Positions 20,314-34,977 of a stretch of DNA of 64,000 nucleotides are shown one piece after another. Both the position numbers and the translations under genes were made by a program. Position 1 is the stretch's first letter. Every line of letters starts with the position of its first letter. Source of the stretch: Spongilla lacustris (taxonomy: Eukaryota > Porifera > Demospongiae > Spongillida > Spongillidae); the NCBI GenBank assembly GCA_949361645.1, contig OX442425.1:2286171-2350170 (forward strand), given 5' to 3'. The notes under the pieces are model-generated. The model was not told the origin of the DNA and did not search any database. It was given only the letters and a program-made list of their open reading frames with translations.

Positions 20314-20576
20314 GTAAATACCTTAGCTGGTAGTGAAATTAGAAGTATGCACCAAAAGAAGTGGCAATACTAAAAGTAAGTCATATTCATTTAATTCTTA
20401 TAGCATGAAATGACTCACTAATGATCTGGCAAAAGCTTTTTGAATTGTGTACAGGTGAACAAATTATTTGTTGTGAAGGATTAAATTAATGGCAGCAATC
20501 TGCACAACATCAATATTGACACATCTTCAGTGGTAGGCAAACTGCAAAGAATTCACATTCAATTTATCTTTGCATA

Positions 20577-21400
20577 ACTCCCGTCATTTGACAAAAAAGC
20601 ATATGCATTTAGATATGTAAAGCACTTACAAACATGCACAGCAGAGATCCTAAAGTGGGCCACTGGTCCATCAAGACATCAAATCAGCTAATATGATATT
20701 AGGTAATACAATGGGAAAATACTGATGGTTTCCTCATTATAATAGCATAATTTCTTGTTCACAGCTAACTTTTTACACAATTGATATTTAGGAAACCTTT
20801 ATCTCCCAATTTCAATTCAGTTATATCAATTTTTTATATCTTGCATAATTATATATAATAATAATGATTGTGCTTTTATGTAACAGGAAAGTAAGCTGTA
20901 AGCAGACAGATAAGTCTGCCAATGTACATGTGAATAGGAATTCGATAACAAATAGGGAGGTTGAGCCAAGACACATAGGTCAAGCAATCCTCATGTGGAA
21001 ATTATACTAGTGTCCATCAAATACGGTTTATAGATCCTTAAAAACAATACCTTTAATTCCCCAAGGTGAGTATGACATTCACTAGTTGATTGATTTGGCA
21101 CATGCCTGGGTGCAGAGGGCACCAGCACATGCCTGTGGCACCAAACTGGATGACCTTGTACAAAGCCAGGATGGATTGGCTAGCCAGGAACCACCACCAC
21201 CAGAATGTTTGGTAAGCCCTTCAGTTAGACAGGTACTGAATGATGCATAATGCTGCATGGCCACTAACTGGGTGAACAGGGTCAACTGGAAGCCGACAGA
21301 GAAGACAGGCAATAATACACTAAATTAGCTATAAGCATTTCATATTGTCATTGGAGCTCCTAGTGAATACGTATTTTTAAATCGGTTTTTGAAAAGCTAT
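20577..21400. other. Intergenic, no gene seen
   Basis: AT-rich, partly within the segmental duplication. No coding frame or RNA gene is supported. Confidence 0.4.
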
Positions 21401-21429
21401 TCTGACTGGGTTGTAGTCCCAAACATCTC

Positions 21430-22228
21430 TTGAAGTACTGTACTAGACGCGCTAACGGCACATCTGGCTCCCAAACCGGACCGCTGGTGATAGCAGAGCG
21501 CTTCCGCTTCCATAAACGGGTCCAGAAGGAGGGGGAATCAATCAAGGTGTATGCGGCCAGCCTCCAGAAGTTGGCCGAACATTGCGCTTTTGGACAGAGT
21601 GTGGCAGATACATTGCGGGACCGACTGGTATGTGGTATGAGGAATGAAAAGGTACAGCAAAGACTACTGACCATGGGCGACCTGACGTTCAGAAATGCAG
21701 TTGAAGAGGCTGAAATGGTAGAGAGAGCATCTTAGGATGTGGTGGAGTTCCATGAGTCTGTACCCGAGGTCCACAGGCTACCAGCACATACAGGAGGCCG
21801 TTTTTATCGCTGTGATGGCCAGCACGACCCTCAGACCTGCAGGTTCTTGAATGAACAGTGCAATTTTTGCAAAAAAAGAGGACACATTGAAAGGGCATGC
21901 ATGTCAAAAAAAAGACTTAGCAGAGGTAGCAGCACACCACGGAGAGAACAGAAGGCTCCACCCAGAATGGTAAAGACAGTAGAGGGACCTGTTGGCAGCA
22001 TGGAAGAATGGGAGTCAGGGGAGGAAACATCATTGAATTGGGGAGGTGTGTACACAATGGCACAGTGGAAGGACGAGCTGCGGTCTCACTCTTACCATAT
22101 CGAGTATACCAGGAAAACTTTGCACACTTGCCCCTGGATAAAACACAGGTACGGCTTAAAACCTACACCGGGGACAGGGGCGGCGGAACAGGTACCGCAG
22201 GTCCCGTGGCCGCGGGACCAATGTTAAA
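21430..22228 (+). pseudogene. Gypsy gag and protease start (left part of interrupted element)
   Basis: Gag-like helical segment (FHKRVQKEGESIKVYAAS, GMRNEKVQQRLLTMGDL) with an in-frame TAG at 21733-21735. The same frame then continues to two zinc-finger-like CCHC knuckles (YRCDGQHDPQTC, CNFCKKRGHIERAC). Near 22150 another frame gives the protease-entry VRLKTYTGDRG. The element is interrupted at 22229 and resumes at 34978, where a 17-bp near-identical sequence repeats. It belongs to a different Gypsy lineage from the 8-12.8 kb element. Confidence 0.75.
22212..22228 (+). repeat. 17-bp flanking direct repeat, left copy
   Basis: GCGGGACCAATGTTAAA here and GCGGGACCAATGCTAAA at 34978-34994 (one mismatch) bracket the 12.7-kb insertion in the Gypsy element. 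The Gypsy sequence is continuous if one copy is removed. Confidence 0.65.
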
Positions 22229-22504
22229 TGCCCAAAAAATAAAAAATAAAAAATAAAATAACCGCACGATTAATAAATAAATTCACTCCTTTAAACTCCT
22301 TTAAAAATGGCGACAACATTTCCGGACAAGTTCCAACCAAGTATGGAACGCCGTTGCCGTCAATGTTCAATTTTTTATGGAAAAATTTTCCCCACCGCGG
22401 GCCCCGTATTTATTTTTGTTTTTATATATTTCCCCCAATCTTGGTGTGCATCTATTAGAATAGCGTACAAATCGTTGAGATTTGTCCCCTTCCTAGTATA
22501 CCAA

Positions 22505-22612
22505 GCTGCCATGCCCTACAGCCTACAAAGCTGCCGTGTCCTAGGTCTACAACCCGTGCTCTACAGCCTACAAAGCTGCCGTGCCCTAGGTCTACAACCC
22601 GTGCCCCGTCAC
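22505..22612. repeat. Tandem repeat, ~50-bp unit (left arm)
   Basis: Two copies of CTACAGCCTACAAAGCTGCC plus GTGCCCTAGGTCTACAACCC. The counterpart at 33785-33920 on the other arm has more copies with variants (ACTTCGTACGTTGTAGGGCA). Confidence 0.75.
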
Positions 22613-22949
22613 AATTACGAACTATCGATCGAGTCAACTACTTATATCTTGAGGTGCGTTTAACGCTGCTACTTTAGTACTTGCTACTCGTTCATACATG
22701 AGAGTTTCTAATTTCAATAGGTTACAGCACTAGGCCCTATAAAGTATGACATGATCAGGGTCCGGCGCGTGCAGTTCTCGACTCGTGGAAACACTTCTGC
22801 AAGTCAGACCCGACAGAGGAAGCTAAGCATATGGCAGGCACTAGGAGAACTTCGCGAAAGGTTGGAGGCGGGGGATCGATAAATATCAGCAAACTGGCAT
22901 GCATTATTTCACCAATAGATCCCTCCCTACAAATACCCCCCCCCCACTC

Positions 22950-23455
<506 letters not shown>

Positions 23456-24165
23456 TATATTCCCTATACCATTTATTGTCATCTGTAGGGGTGTATGGTT
23501 GAATAATGGAATAGCCCAATGATTCTCGCTGATACTACTGGTATAATGCCATAATTTGTCATGGATTATCTATTACCTTTGTGTGGTGTCCAGACTCAAG
23601 TATGTCACAGCTGTGACATAATTACAAAAGTGTATACAATACAAAAGTGTCTGCTCATCAGTGCTACTCACTTATATTTGACTATATGGAATGCTGTTGC
23701 GGTGAAGTTAAAAAAAAAAACAACATTGGGAGCATGGAAGGGAACAAGGGGTGGAGTAATAACTAGGTGACCTGCACCTGGTACGTCTGCCATAATCTCG
23801 GGAATATCTTGGACCTGGTCTGCGTGTACATGTAGGCCTACATACATGTGTGTGCAGTGTGCATGTGTGTGTGTGTGTATGTATGTGTGTGAGTGTTTGT
23901 GTATGTACATGTATGTATGTGTGTGTGCTTATGGTCCTCCATGTTCTTTCCAGACCTGCTGAGTGATGAGCACCGGACTATTGAGCTTCTGCTTCAACTC
24001 TCGTGTATGTTTTGATTCGTTAACTCTCTAAAATTACATCCATGATTGAAAAGGTTATACAGGGTATCTTACAGTCCTCTATGTTATAATTAAATGGTAT
24101 GTTAATAGTGGTCCAATTCAAATTCTGCTAAGTATAATGTTGAACCTGAAAGCCTTCTAATCAGT

Positions 24166-24300
<135 letters not shown>

Positions 24301-26085
24301 GGGAGGGGCTGCACAGCCTAAGTTATCTGTGGCCTTAATAACTTGATAGTGATCCATTGCTTGTATCTTCGTATTAAACATAGTGGGACAACCAGGATAG
24401 ATAGGACACTGAATTAATTTATGAACTTGGTTTTCTTTGCCTTACACTGGTTTTTGCATTTTGCACCTTGCATAGCATACACATGTGCATGTACAGTGGA
24501 GATTTCTGAAAGCTGGTTATAGGAGCTGTACTTTCATTCTGACACGTTAGAAATTCACTGCTGCTTTTTAATTTTAGCATGCCTTAATGTTTATAAAATT
24601 AGTTTGTATGAAATTGATGTCTACATATTAAATATGGTGGTAGTTGTAAGTCATGGAGCTCTCTGCCTTATTTTTAAAAAAATCCTTATTTTTAACCTGT
24701 TAGTCTCCCATCTCCATGTCCTAGATCAAGGATGATATGGCAGGCTTGACCACTAGAGCTGCAATATCAGGCTCATCATGCATTGAGCAGTGTTGTTGTT
24801 GGTGAATAATGTTTTGCCTATGGTAGAGCACGCATAGATACATGTACCTTGGTGAATAATGTTATAATTAGCATGTGCCTTTGTAAAAAAAAGTTTGGAT
24901 TTTGAGGACTTTCCAATTATATATTTAGCCTGCATGTTTCGCCACATCATTCAATTGTAGAGCTTGCCAACATGACCTGAATATCTTCCCTATACTGCTG
25001 GATTGTTCTGTTTAGTTACTAATTTGGTTCTTTAATTAATATTTTATCTTGCATCCATGCATTTATAAAAAAAATTTAGATACAAATAACCCAGTCACAT
25101 CTCAACAATTTGGCTGACAATAAAGTAACCCACAGACTGCACCATGACGGTGCTAAAACTTTTCTGAAGATTAAAGATACTCCTCTCCCAGTCAGAGCAG
25201 TGTAAGATGTCTCTTTGGTGTCCCAGAGGTGTGCAGAGAATGCTCTTTTTGTGGACTGGCTGTGTGGTTTGCATGAGTGTATGTGGTGTGTGGAGCAATC
25301 CCAAGGTACACCAGCACTCAATTTGTTCTCTCTTTCCCTCGCAACAGTATTGACTGGTCACACCCAGTATATTTGCCAACACAACTGTTACACCAACCTC
25401 AATGGGACACTTCTTGCTGAGCCTTCGATATTCTGTGCAAGAGCGTGATCGTTGGAACTAACTTTACTGAGGTTGAACACTTCCCTCAGTAGATTCATTG
25501 CAAACTGACTATTTTTATTCCAATATCTGTCATTCTTAATAGTCGAATGTTCTTGTCGTAAAACATTGCCAAGTGCATGAACCCGCAGAATTACAATTTA
25601 GTGGAGAGATGCAGTGTCATTGATATTTTTGTTGTGTGCTCGGTATACAAGACCAAACAGAGCATGTCGGGTGGACGGATATTTAATATACGATAGTGAA
25701 GTAAAACTATTTAACAGCTTACTATAATATGCCCAAAACATCAATCCTAATCTTCATGTGTTGCTAATTGGATATTATATATAATTATGCCATTTTAATT
25801 CATTAATTTTGATGCTAAAATGATTTTTCAAGGTGGATTTTAGCGCTAATATGCAATGTTCAGACTGACTTAATTTGTGTCTTTGTATGTATCAGTCAAT
25901 TCTGGTTCTGTATCAGGCTAATTATATAATGTGACTGTGTTGTGTACATGTAATCCAGGTATTAATAGCATTGTACCAGTTCAATTTATTTGGGGTTGCC
26001 GAGTTACTAGCCTAACTGCAGGTGAGTTAATGAGATAAGCTATTAAACAACACAACAAATAAACCACTGTTAGTAAATGCCAGTA

Positions 26086-27120
26086 AATGTAGTGTCCTAT
26101 CTCAGACATCATTTGAAGGTATTATTATACCAAATTATGCCATTCATACTTTTAAAAATTAAATGTTAGTGAATTGATACAAAAGAATACTGCAACTTTC
26201 CAGAATTTGTAGATCATATTGCTATGCATATTTAATACACAAGATTTATTTCATGAGCACAAATGGAAAAAATTGGTACTAAATTTTCAACAATCCACGT
26301 AACCAATAAGCGATAAATAAATACTAGGATGTTTTGGGCATATTATGGTTACATCTTTGACCACAAATGACATTTTAAGGAGTAATCCTACTTCGTCATG
26401 TGCTCACAGTACATGTATTGTAGTAGTATATATCATAAAATTACCTAGAGTGAGTTCATTTGGCAGGATCAAAATACACACTCACTCATGTGAGTAAAAC
26501 AGACTTATCCTAGATTTTTTTCACAATGTTTTATTAAATAGTATTATAATCATCATTAAGTAGCCATGCTCTTTATACCTGCATGAGGGTCATAGCTTGA
26601 AACTTATGAGCTATACTCTTGCTTCTAGAATCATTTAGGATTTAAACAGAGGTTATACTGATACATCAAGAGGTGCTGGTTTTACAACCTGTATTTCTGC
26701 AGGGAACAAAGCAAGGTCTAAAAAACTAGGGATGATACGTGAGAAGAGGAAACTGACATCAGACAAGCTGTCTGCTCTTGAGAACACATGTGTAACAAAA
26801 CTGTTCATAATTGAGTGATGGTTCAGGTGCATGCAGTAGCAAGCATAACCATTTAATTAAATTATGCATAAATATATTATACAGTGAAATAATAAATAAG
26901 TAATAATATACATATTTTATTCTATATGTATTTTAATGATGGAGACAATTTTTTGCAACTGTGTCATTACTATTGCAATTATTATGAACATACATAACAT
27001 TAATATATGAATACACAAGAATTCTAACTATACACATGCACTAATTATTGTCACTATTGTGGAAGCTAACTGACGTGATCGCTTTGGCAATTCCTCTAGC
27101 TAGAGCAAGGTTCAGTCGAC
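26086..27120. other. Centre of foldback structure, no gene seen
   Basis: AT-rich unique sequence between the arms. No open frame of note. Confidence 0.4.
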
Positions 27121-27129
27121 TGTAAAGAT

Positions 27130-27792
27130 CTAAAGTGGCCTTGTTAGACGTGAGGCAAGACAGGAAAAACACTCCTGGGCTTCTTTGCCACAGGATTCAA
27201 CAGCAAGTGATACACAAGCCCACCCCAGATCTGAACACTTCTGGTCGTTGGCTGCATGATTCCATGCCTCAGCGGCCTGAGCTGCTGCACCACCAATCAC
27301 ACGGTCACCCGCCTCCAGTAAAATGTTTGCGTTAAGCGGTGAAGCAACAGCCACAGCAGGCTTCTCATAAACTAAAATGTCAGCTGGTCGATGATCATGG
27401 CTGAGTCCAAAACCAGCCACAACTTGGATGGGTGAGCCCATCCACCAAGTAGTCTGGGGACTCGACTGATGGTTAGTACAACCATCATTTGGGTCCCCAG
27501 ACTATCCACCAATATGTTCCTCTATTTATTATACCTCAGAACAACATCACCTCCACATTTGCATGTAGCGGCATGAATGGCCAAGTGGGTCTAGGCCACT
27601 GTTTGGGCAGAGGGAACATGTGGAACCACAAGAGGTCTCCATACCCAGCCACCACTTCACTGCAGTCTGAAATTCATCAGAGTCCATGTGCAGACCCAAG
27701 CCAATTGAAAGGATAGCAGAAAGCCATTTAGCAGCGTAGAGTACTGACACAGAAAGAAGTTGGGCTTTATCCGATGGCAAGGGCAGGTCCAA
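27130..27792 (-). pseudogene. Retroelement fragment (RT-associated C-terminal domain)
   Basis: The minus-strand frame 27792-27547 reads DLPLPSDKAQLLSVSVLYAA, AVKWWLGMETS and CPNSGLDPLGH. A second frame, 27441-27130, reads VVAGFGLSHDHRPADILVYE, AAEAWNHAANDQKC and KEAQECFSCLA. This resembles a domain that follows reverse transcriptase in many marine-invertebrate retroelements (PLGHHA...HxxRPADIL...KHAAND). It is split by frame changes and by the 55-bp hairpin insertion at 27450-27504, so it is dead. The family assignment is from memory of recurring motifs. Confidence 0.5.
27450..27504. mobile_element. 55-bp hairpin MITE
   Basis: TAGTCTGGGGAC and GTCCCCAGACTA form the tips, and TCCACCAA(G/T) repeats on both sides (27441-27449 and 27505-27513), an 8-9-bp target duplication. 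It interrupts the retroelement fragment. It is the same kind of element as 43792-43847. Confidence 0.7.
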
Positions 27793-28024
27793 GAGATTAT
27801 TTTAAAATATCATTCGGCATGGCCTGCTCACAAAATGTGTTGCTATGGCAACACATTTTGTTGACATGTTTTTAATGAGCACCATTTGATACTTAATAGT
27901 TTGCCACCCATCTGATGCAGTAGAATACTCTTTCACTGAAATAGGACATTTGAACTTACAAAGAAAGTTTCTTGTTGTGTCTTCTATCATTGACCAAAGA
28001 ATTTGCTGAACTTAGTGATGTTAT

Positions 28025-30305
28025 TTTTAATTAACAGTGGACTATTTGTTGTTTTGTTTAAAAGTTTATCTCATTTCACTGTAACTCACTTGCAGATAGG
28101 CTAGTAACTCGACAACCCCAAGTAAATTGAACTGGTACTATGCTATTAAATTTTATACCTGGATTACATGATGTACACAACACATGTTACAGTCACATTA
28201 TATAATTAGCCTGATACAGAACCAGAATTGACTGATACATACAAAGACACAAATTAAGTCAGTCTGAACATTGCATATTAATCATGCTAGGGCTAAAATC
28301 CACCTAGAAAAATCATTTTAGCATCAAAATTGTTTAATTATATATAATATTTTTTGTACTGACACCTGCATATACAACACAAACACACTTTCAGCAATCC
28401 ATGCATATAGCCAATTAGCTATTAGGATTGATGTTTTGGGCATATTATAGCAAGCTGTCAAATAGTTTTACTTCACCATCTTATACCTGTCCACCCGGTT
28501 TGGTCTTGTATACCAAGTACACAACGAAAATATCAATGACACTGCATCTCTCCACTAAATTGTAATTTGCTGAATTCATGCACTTGGTAATGTTTTACGA
28601 CAAGAACATTCGACAATTAAGAATGACAGATATTGGAATAAAAATAGTCGGTTTGCAATGAATCTACTGAGGGAATCAGTAAAGTTAGTTCCAATGAGCT
28701 CTTGCACAGAATATCGAAGGATCAGCAAGAAGTGTTCCATTGAGGTTGGTGTAACAGTTGTGTTGGCTTTCCAGTCATCAAATATACTGGGTGTGACCAG
28801 TCAATACTGTTGCGAGGGAAAGAGAGAACAAATTGAGTGCTGGTGTACCAAGGATTGTTCCACACACCACATACACTCATGCAAACCACAAAGCCAGTTC
28901 ACAAAAAGAGCATTCTCTGCACACCTCTGGGACACCAAAGAGACATCTTACAGTGCTCTGACTGGGAGAGGAGTATCTTTAATCTTCAGAAAAGTTTTAG
29001 CACCGTCATAATACAGTCATACTTTATTGTCAGCCAAATTGCTAAGATGTGACTGGGTTATTTGTATCCAAAAAAATTATAAATGCATGGATGCAAGATA
29101 ACATATTAATTTTAAAAAGAACCAAATTGGCAACAAACAGAACAATCCTGCAGTATAGGGAAGATATTCAGGTCATGTTGGCAAGCTCTACAATTGAATG
29201 ATGTGGTGAAACATGCAGGCTGAACATATAATTGGAAAGAGCTCAAAATCCAAACTTTTTTTTTTACAAAGGCATATGCTAATGCTAATTATAACATTAT
29301 TCACCAAGGTACATGTATCTATGCGTGCTCTACCATAGGCAAAACATTATTCACCAACAACAACACTGCTCAATGCATGATGAGCCTGATATTGCAGCTG
29401 AAGTGGTCAAACCTGCCATATCATCCTTGAACTAGGACATGGAGATGGGAGACTAACAGGTTAAAAATAAGGAACAATTTTTTTAAATAAGGCAGAGAGC
29501 TCCATGACTTACAACTGCCACCATATCTAATATGTGGACATCAATTTCATACAAACTAATTTATAAGCATCAAGGAATTTTAGCATGTTAAAATTAAAAA
29601 GCAGCAGTGAATTTCTAACGTGTCAGAATGAAAGCTTTCAGAAATCTCCACTGTACATGCACATGTGTATGCTATGCAAGGTGCAATAAATAAGTAAGAA
29701 GAATGCAAAACCAGTGCAAGGCAAAGAAAACCAAGTTCATAAATTAATTCAGTGTCCTATCTATCCTGGTTGTCCCACTATGTTTAATACGAAGATACAA
29801 GCAATGGATCACTATCAAGTTATTAAGGCCACAGATAACTGTGGCTGTGCAGCCCCTCCCCCTCACACACACACATACACACACAATACTGATTAGAAGG
29901 CTTTCAGATTCAACATTATACTTAGCAGAATTTTTGATTATTGAATTGGACCACTATTAACATACCATACCATTTAATTATAACTGTAATATGATTTATG
30001 CTGATGTGCAGGCTAGAAACGTTGCTCTGTTTAATGGCAGCTGATGTTGATACCCTGTATAACCTTTTGAATCATGGATGCAATTTTAGAGTGTATGTAG
30101 CCTTTGGATACCTTCATCTAACTAAAGCAGGCTAGTAGAGTTAATGAATCAAAACATACACAAGAGTTGAAGCAGAAGCTCAACAGTCCGGTGCTCATCA
30201 CTCAGCAGGTCTGGAAAGAACATGGAGGACCATAAGCACACACACATACATACATGTACATACACAAACATGTACATAGGCCTACATGTACACGCAGACC
30301 AGGTA
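28025..30305. repeat. Third partial copy of the foldback arm
   Basis: Collinear with ~30345-33000 and inverted relative to ~23815-26085. It contains the same TATTAGGATTGATGTTTTGGGC, AGAACATTCGACAATTAAGA and ACTGGGTGTGACCAGTCAAT landmarks. Copies differ by small indels. The frames over 28658-29052 are the reverse counterpart of 25215-25448 and show no recognisable domain. Confidence 0.8.
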
Positions 30306-32207
30306 CTGAGATAGGACACTACAACTTGCAAAGGATGTGACATTTACTGTTTTTTATTAACTGTGGACTATTTGTGTTGTTTAAAAGTTTATCTCATTTC
30401 ACTGTAACTCACCTGCAGATAGGCTAGTAACTTGGCAACCTCAAGTAAATTGAACTGGTACAATTTTATACCTGGATTACATGTTCACAACACAGTCACA
30501 TTATATAATTAGCCTGATACAGAACCAGGATTGACTGATACATACAAAGACACAAATTAAGAACATTGTGTATTAATCATGCTAGGGCTAAAATCCACCT
30601 AGAAAAATCATTTTAGCATCAAAATTAATGAATTAAAATGGCATAATTATATATAATATTTTACATACTGACACCTGCATATACAACACAAACACACCTT
30701 CAACAATCCATGCATATAGCCAATTCTATATAATTAGCAATACATGAAGATTAGGATCAATGTTTTGGGCATAGTATAGTAAGCTGTTAAACAGTTTTAC
30801 TTCATTATCTTAAATATTCGTCCACCCGGCATGCTCTGTTTGGTCTTGTATACTTGAGTACACAACAAAAATATCAATGACACTGCATCTCTCCACTTAA
30901 GATTCATGCATTTGGCAGTATTTTATGACAAGAACATTACACAATTTGCAATAATAAAAAAGAATAACAGATATTGGAATAAAAATAGTCAAGTTTGCAA
31001 TGAATCTACTGAGGGAAGTGTTCAACCTCAGTAAAGTTAGTTCCAACGAGCTCTTGCACAGAATATCGAAGGCTCAGCAGGAAGTGTTCCATTGAGGTTG
31101 GTGTGTTTTCTTTCTAGTCATCAAATATACTGGGTGTGACCAGTCAATACTGTTGTGAGGGAAAGAGAGAGCAAATTGAGTGCAGGTGTACCAAGGATTG
31201 TTCCACATACCACATACACTCATGCAAACCACACAGCCAGTCCACAAAATGAATTAATAAAGAGTGGGAGTATCTCAGAAAAGTTTTAACACCATTATGT
31301 TACTTTATTGTCAGCCAAATTGCTGAGATGTGACTGGGAACATTATTTGTATCTAAAATAAATAAATAAATAAATGCATGGATGCACGATAGCATATTAA
31401 AATTAAAGAACCAAATTAGCAACTAAACAGAACAATCTAGCAGTATAGGGAAGATATTTACAAAATCCAGGTCATGTTGGCAAGTTAATTAAATGATGTG
31501 GCAAAACATGCAGGCTGAATACATATATGTAATTGCAAAGAGCTCAAAATCCAAACGTTTTTTATTCACAAAGGCACATGCTAATTATAACATTTTAACC
31601 AAGGTACATGTATCTATGCGTGCTCTACCATAGGCAAAACATTATTCACCAACAACAACACTGCTCAATGCATGATGAGCCTGATATTGCAGCTCTAGTG
31701 GTCAAGCCTGCCATATCATCCTTGATCTAGGACAGTTACATGTACATGTATCTGTAATCTAGGACATGGAGATGGGAGACTAACAGGTTAAAAGTGAGGA
31801 ACAATTTCAAGTTTTTTTTTTTAATAAGGCGAGCTCCTTGACTTATAACTACCACCATATCTAATATGTGGATATCAATTTCATACAAATGAATTTAAAA
31901 AACTTCAAGCAACTTATGCATGTTAAAATTAAAAAGCAGCAGCGAATTTCTAACGTGTCAGAATGAAAGTACAGCTCCAATAACCAGCTTTCAGAAATCT
32001 ACATGCACATGTGTATGCTATTCAAGGTGCAATAAATAAGTAAGAAGAATGCAAAAACCAGTGCAAGGCAAAGAAAATCAAGTTCATAAATTAATTCAGT
32101 GTCCTATCTATCCTGGTTGTCCCACTATGTTTAATACAAAGATACAAGCAATCGATCACTATCAAGTTATTAAGGCCATAGATAACTGTGGCTGTGCAGC
32201 CCCTCCC

Positions 32208-32208
32208 C

Positions 32209-32300
<92 letters not shown>
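32208..32300. repeat. (CA)n microsatellite
   Basis: An uninterrupted CA tract in the right foldback arm, the inverted counterpart of 24168-24260. Confidence 0.97.
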
Positions 32301-32303
<3 letters not shown>

Positions 32304-33134
32304 ACTGATTAGACGGCTTTCAGGATCAAAATTATACTTAGGAGAATTTTTGATTCTTAAATTGGACCACTATTAACATACATGTACCATTTAATTATAA
32401 CACAGAGGACTGTAACATTATATATGCTAATGTGCAGGCTAGAACCGTTGCTCTGTTTAATGGCAGATGTTGATACCCTGTATAACCTTTTGAATCATGG
32501 ATGCAATTTTAGAGTGTATGTAGTCTTTGGATACCTTCATCTAACTAAAGCAGGCTAGTAGAGTTAACAAATTGAAACATACGCAAGAGTTGAAGCCGAA
32601 GCTCAACAGTCCGGTGCTCATCACTCAGGTCTAGAAAGACATAAGCACACACACATACATACATACATACACAAATACTCACACACACACACACATACTC
32701 ACACACTTGCACACACATGTACGTAGGCCTACATGTACATCTCACCAGACCAGGTACAAGATATTCCCGAGAATGTCAGCTGACTATGGCAGATGTATCA
32801 GGCGCAGATCACCTAATCATTACTCCACCCCTTGTTCCCTTCCATGCTCCCAATGTTGTTTCTTCACCGCAACGTCTATATATTAAAAAAAAATTGGTGG
32901 CGGCAACAGTATTCCATATAGTCAAATATGAGTGAATGGCACTGATGAGCAGATACTTTGTATTGTATACACTTTTGTAATTATGTCACAGCTGTGACAT
33001 ACTTGAGTCTGGACACCACACAAAGGTAATAGATAATCCATGACAAATTATGGCATTACCAGTAGTCATTGGGCTATTCTATTATTCAACCATACACCCC
33101 TACAGACAATAAATGGTGTCCAGGGGGTTATAGG

Positions 33135-33221
33135 GTGTGTGTGTTTGTGTGCGTGTGTGTATGTGTGTGCGTGTGTGTATGTGTGTGCGTGTGTGTGCAT
33201 GCATGTGTGCTTGTGTGTGTT

Positions 33222-33304
<83 letters not shown>

Positions 33305-33430
33305 AAATAACAAAAGCTTGACCTGCAGGGAGGTGTAACCAAATAGCTCGTCCAGGAGTATTTAAAAGTATGCTCACCCAGGTGTGTGTGTGTGTGTGTG
33401 GGGGGGGGGGGGGGGTTACGTTTGCCATTT
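33135..33430. repeat. (GT)n microsatellites with poly-G
   Basis: GT-rich imperfect units from 33135, a pure tract 33224-33302, a second short GT tract 33380-33400, then poly-G to 33415. A poly-C run follows at 33482-33514. Confidence 0.95.
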
Positions 33431-33480
33431 GTAGGGATCTATTGGTAAAATAGCCCATACCAGTTTGCTGATATTCATCG

Positions 33481-33514
<34 letters not shown>

Positions 33515-34155
33515 ACTTCCTACCTTTCGCGAAGTTCTCCTAGTGCCTGCCATATGCTTCCTCTGTCGGGTCTGACTTGCAGAAGTGTTTCAACGAGTCG
33601 AGAACTGCACGCGCCGGACCCTGATTATGTAGTGATATAGGCCTATCATATACTTTATAGGGCCTAGTACTGTAACCTATTGAAATTAGAAACACTCATG
33701 GATGAACGAGTAGCAAGTGTAGCAGCGTTAAACGCACCTCAAGATATAAGTAGATGACTCGATCGATAGTTCGACATTGTGATGGGGCACGGGTTGTAGA
33801 TCTAGGGCACGTCAGCTCTGTAGGCTGTAGGGCACGGGCAACTTCGTACGTTGTAGGGCACGGCAGCTTTGTAGGCTGTAGGGCACGGGCAACTTCGTAC
33901 GTTGTAGGGCACGGCAGCTTGGTAGGGAGGGGACGAATCGTACACTATTCTAATAGATGCACACCAAGATTGGGGTAAATATATAAAAATAATAATAAAT
34001 ACGGGACCCGCGGTGGGGAAAATTTTTCATAAAAAATTGAATATTGACGGCAACGGCGTTCCATAACCAAGCGCTAGTTACTGTTTTCCAAAACGAAAGT
34101 TTGGAAAACATAGCGAAGAACGCTCATTTCGAGCTGAGTGGTGTCAACAGTTTGA

Positions 34156-34498
34156 TTGGCTGAAGCAATTGGCACAGTAGCACGTACCTCAGTTTCACTT
34201 CGTGACTGTATTCAGTTCCTACGTGATCTTTCACCAGCAAAAAAGTTATTTTTCAGTGAAATTTGCCTTCTGGCTAAATTGGTGCTAGTTATGCCAGCTA
34301 CTAATGTGGTCAGCGAAAGGTGCTTTTCAGCAATGCGTCGCTTGAAAACATATTTACGGAGCAGTATGGGTCAACCACATAATGATCCTGAGCATTTACA
34401 AAGAGGAGGTTGACGATATCAACATAGACCTACTTGGTGATGAGTTTATTCGAGGCAATGAACATCGTTCCCAATATTTTGGAAAGTTCACTAGTTAG
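34156..34498 (+). pseudogene. hAT transposase C-terminal dimerisation fragment
   Basis: The open frame has ECxx-like helices (FLRDLSPAKKLFFSEICLLA) and the hAT signature LVMPATNVVSERCFSAMRRL followed by KTYLRSSM. After a frame change the tail reads IDLLGDEFIRGNEHRSQYF and ends TAG 34496-34498. In intact hAT transposases this region drives dimerisation. The catalytic core is absent, so this is a remnant. Confidence 0.75.
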
Positions 34499-34499
34499 A

Positions 34500-34977
34500 A
34501 CTGCATTGTGCATGTAACTACTTGTTCGTATTGTTCATCTTTAATCTCTTACATAGTTAAATTCACAAGCGATCATGACACTTACACAGTTAGTGACGAC
34601 TTACACTGCAGTCCTGTGTGTTAATTATAAGCAAACTAATATATATATGCTGTGGAAAAATACCTTTTCCGAGAAGATTTAAAAATTCAAAATAGCCTTT
34701 CGTTCACTCGCTAGTATATTAAATAATTCCTAGCCTCCACCTCCACCAACTACTGCCGGTTTAACTTGTAACTTTTTTTCGATATATAGATACTATTTTA
34801 AAGGCCTCCTGGCCGTCGCTTTTTTACATAGTTTTCTGAGTGTTTTCAACGCAAAAAGCGTTGGCTTCTGGGGCTCCGCCCCATACCCCGATGGGGGAGC
34901 TTACAGCGCTCCCCCATACCCCCTAGCTGGGCGGGAGGGGTACCCCCCTCCCGCACACTAATCCACCCCCGTATCAT
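34500..34977. other. hAT-like element 3' end, non-coding
   Basis: AT-rich then GC-rich. 34870-34960 has near-palindromic CTCCGCCCC, GGGGGAGC, GCTCCCCC and GGGCGGGAGGGGTACCCCCC words. A related GC-rich terminal segment in the opposite orientation lies at 44263-44400. Confidence 0.5.

Larger units (their letters stand above)
19440..21070 (+). repeat. Segmental duplication, copy 1 (partner 49440-50900)
   Basis: The sequence from TAGGAGTCATTTACAG through the exon pair below and on to ACAATACCTTTAA is repeated in the same orientation about 30 kb downstream, with indels and substitutions. Copy 1 carries the complete hairpin MITE (19610-19913); copy 2 has only part of it. Confidence 0.85.

Noticed and set aside
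25095..25448. Overlapping frames on both strands, recurring at 28658-29052
   Set aside because: They sit in the inverted arms of the foldback structure and show no recognisable domain; conservation is explained by the duplication.
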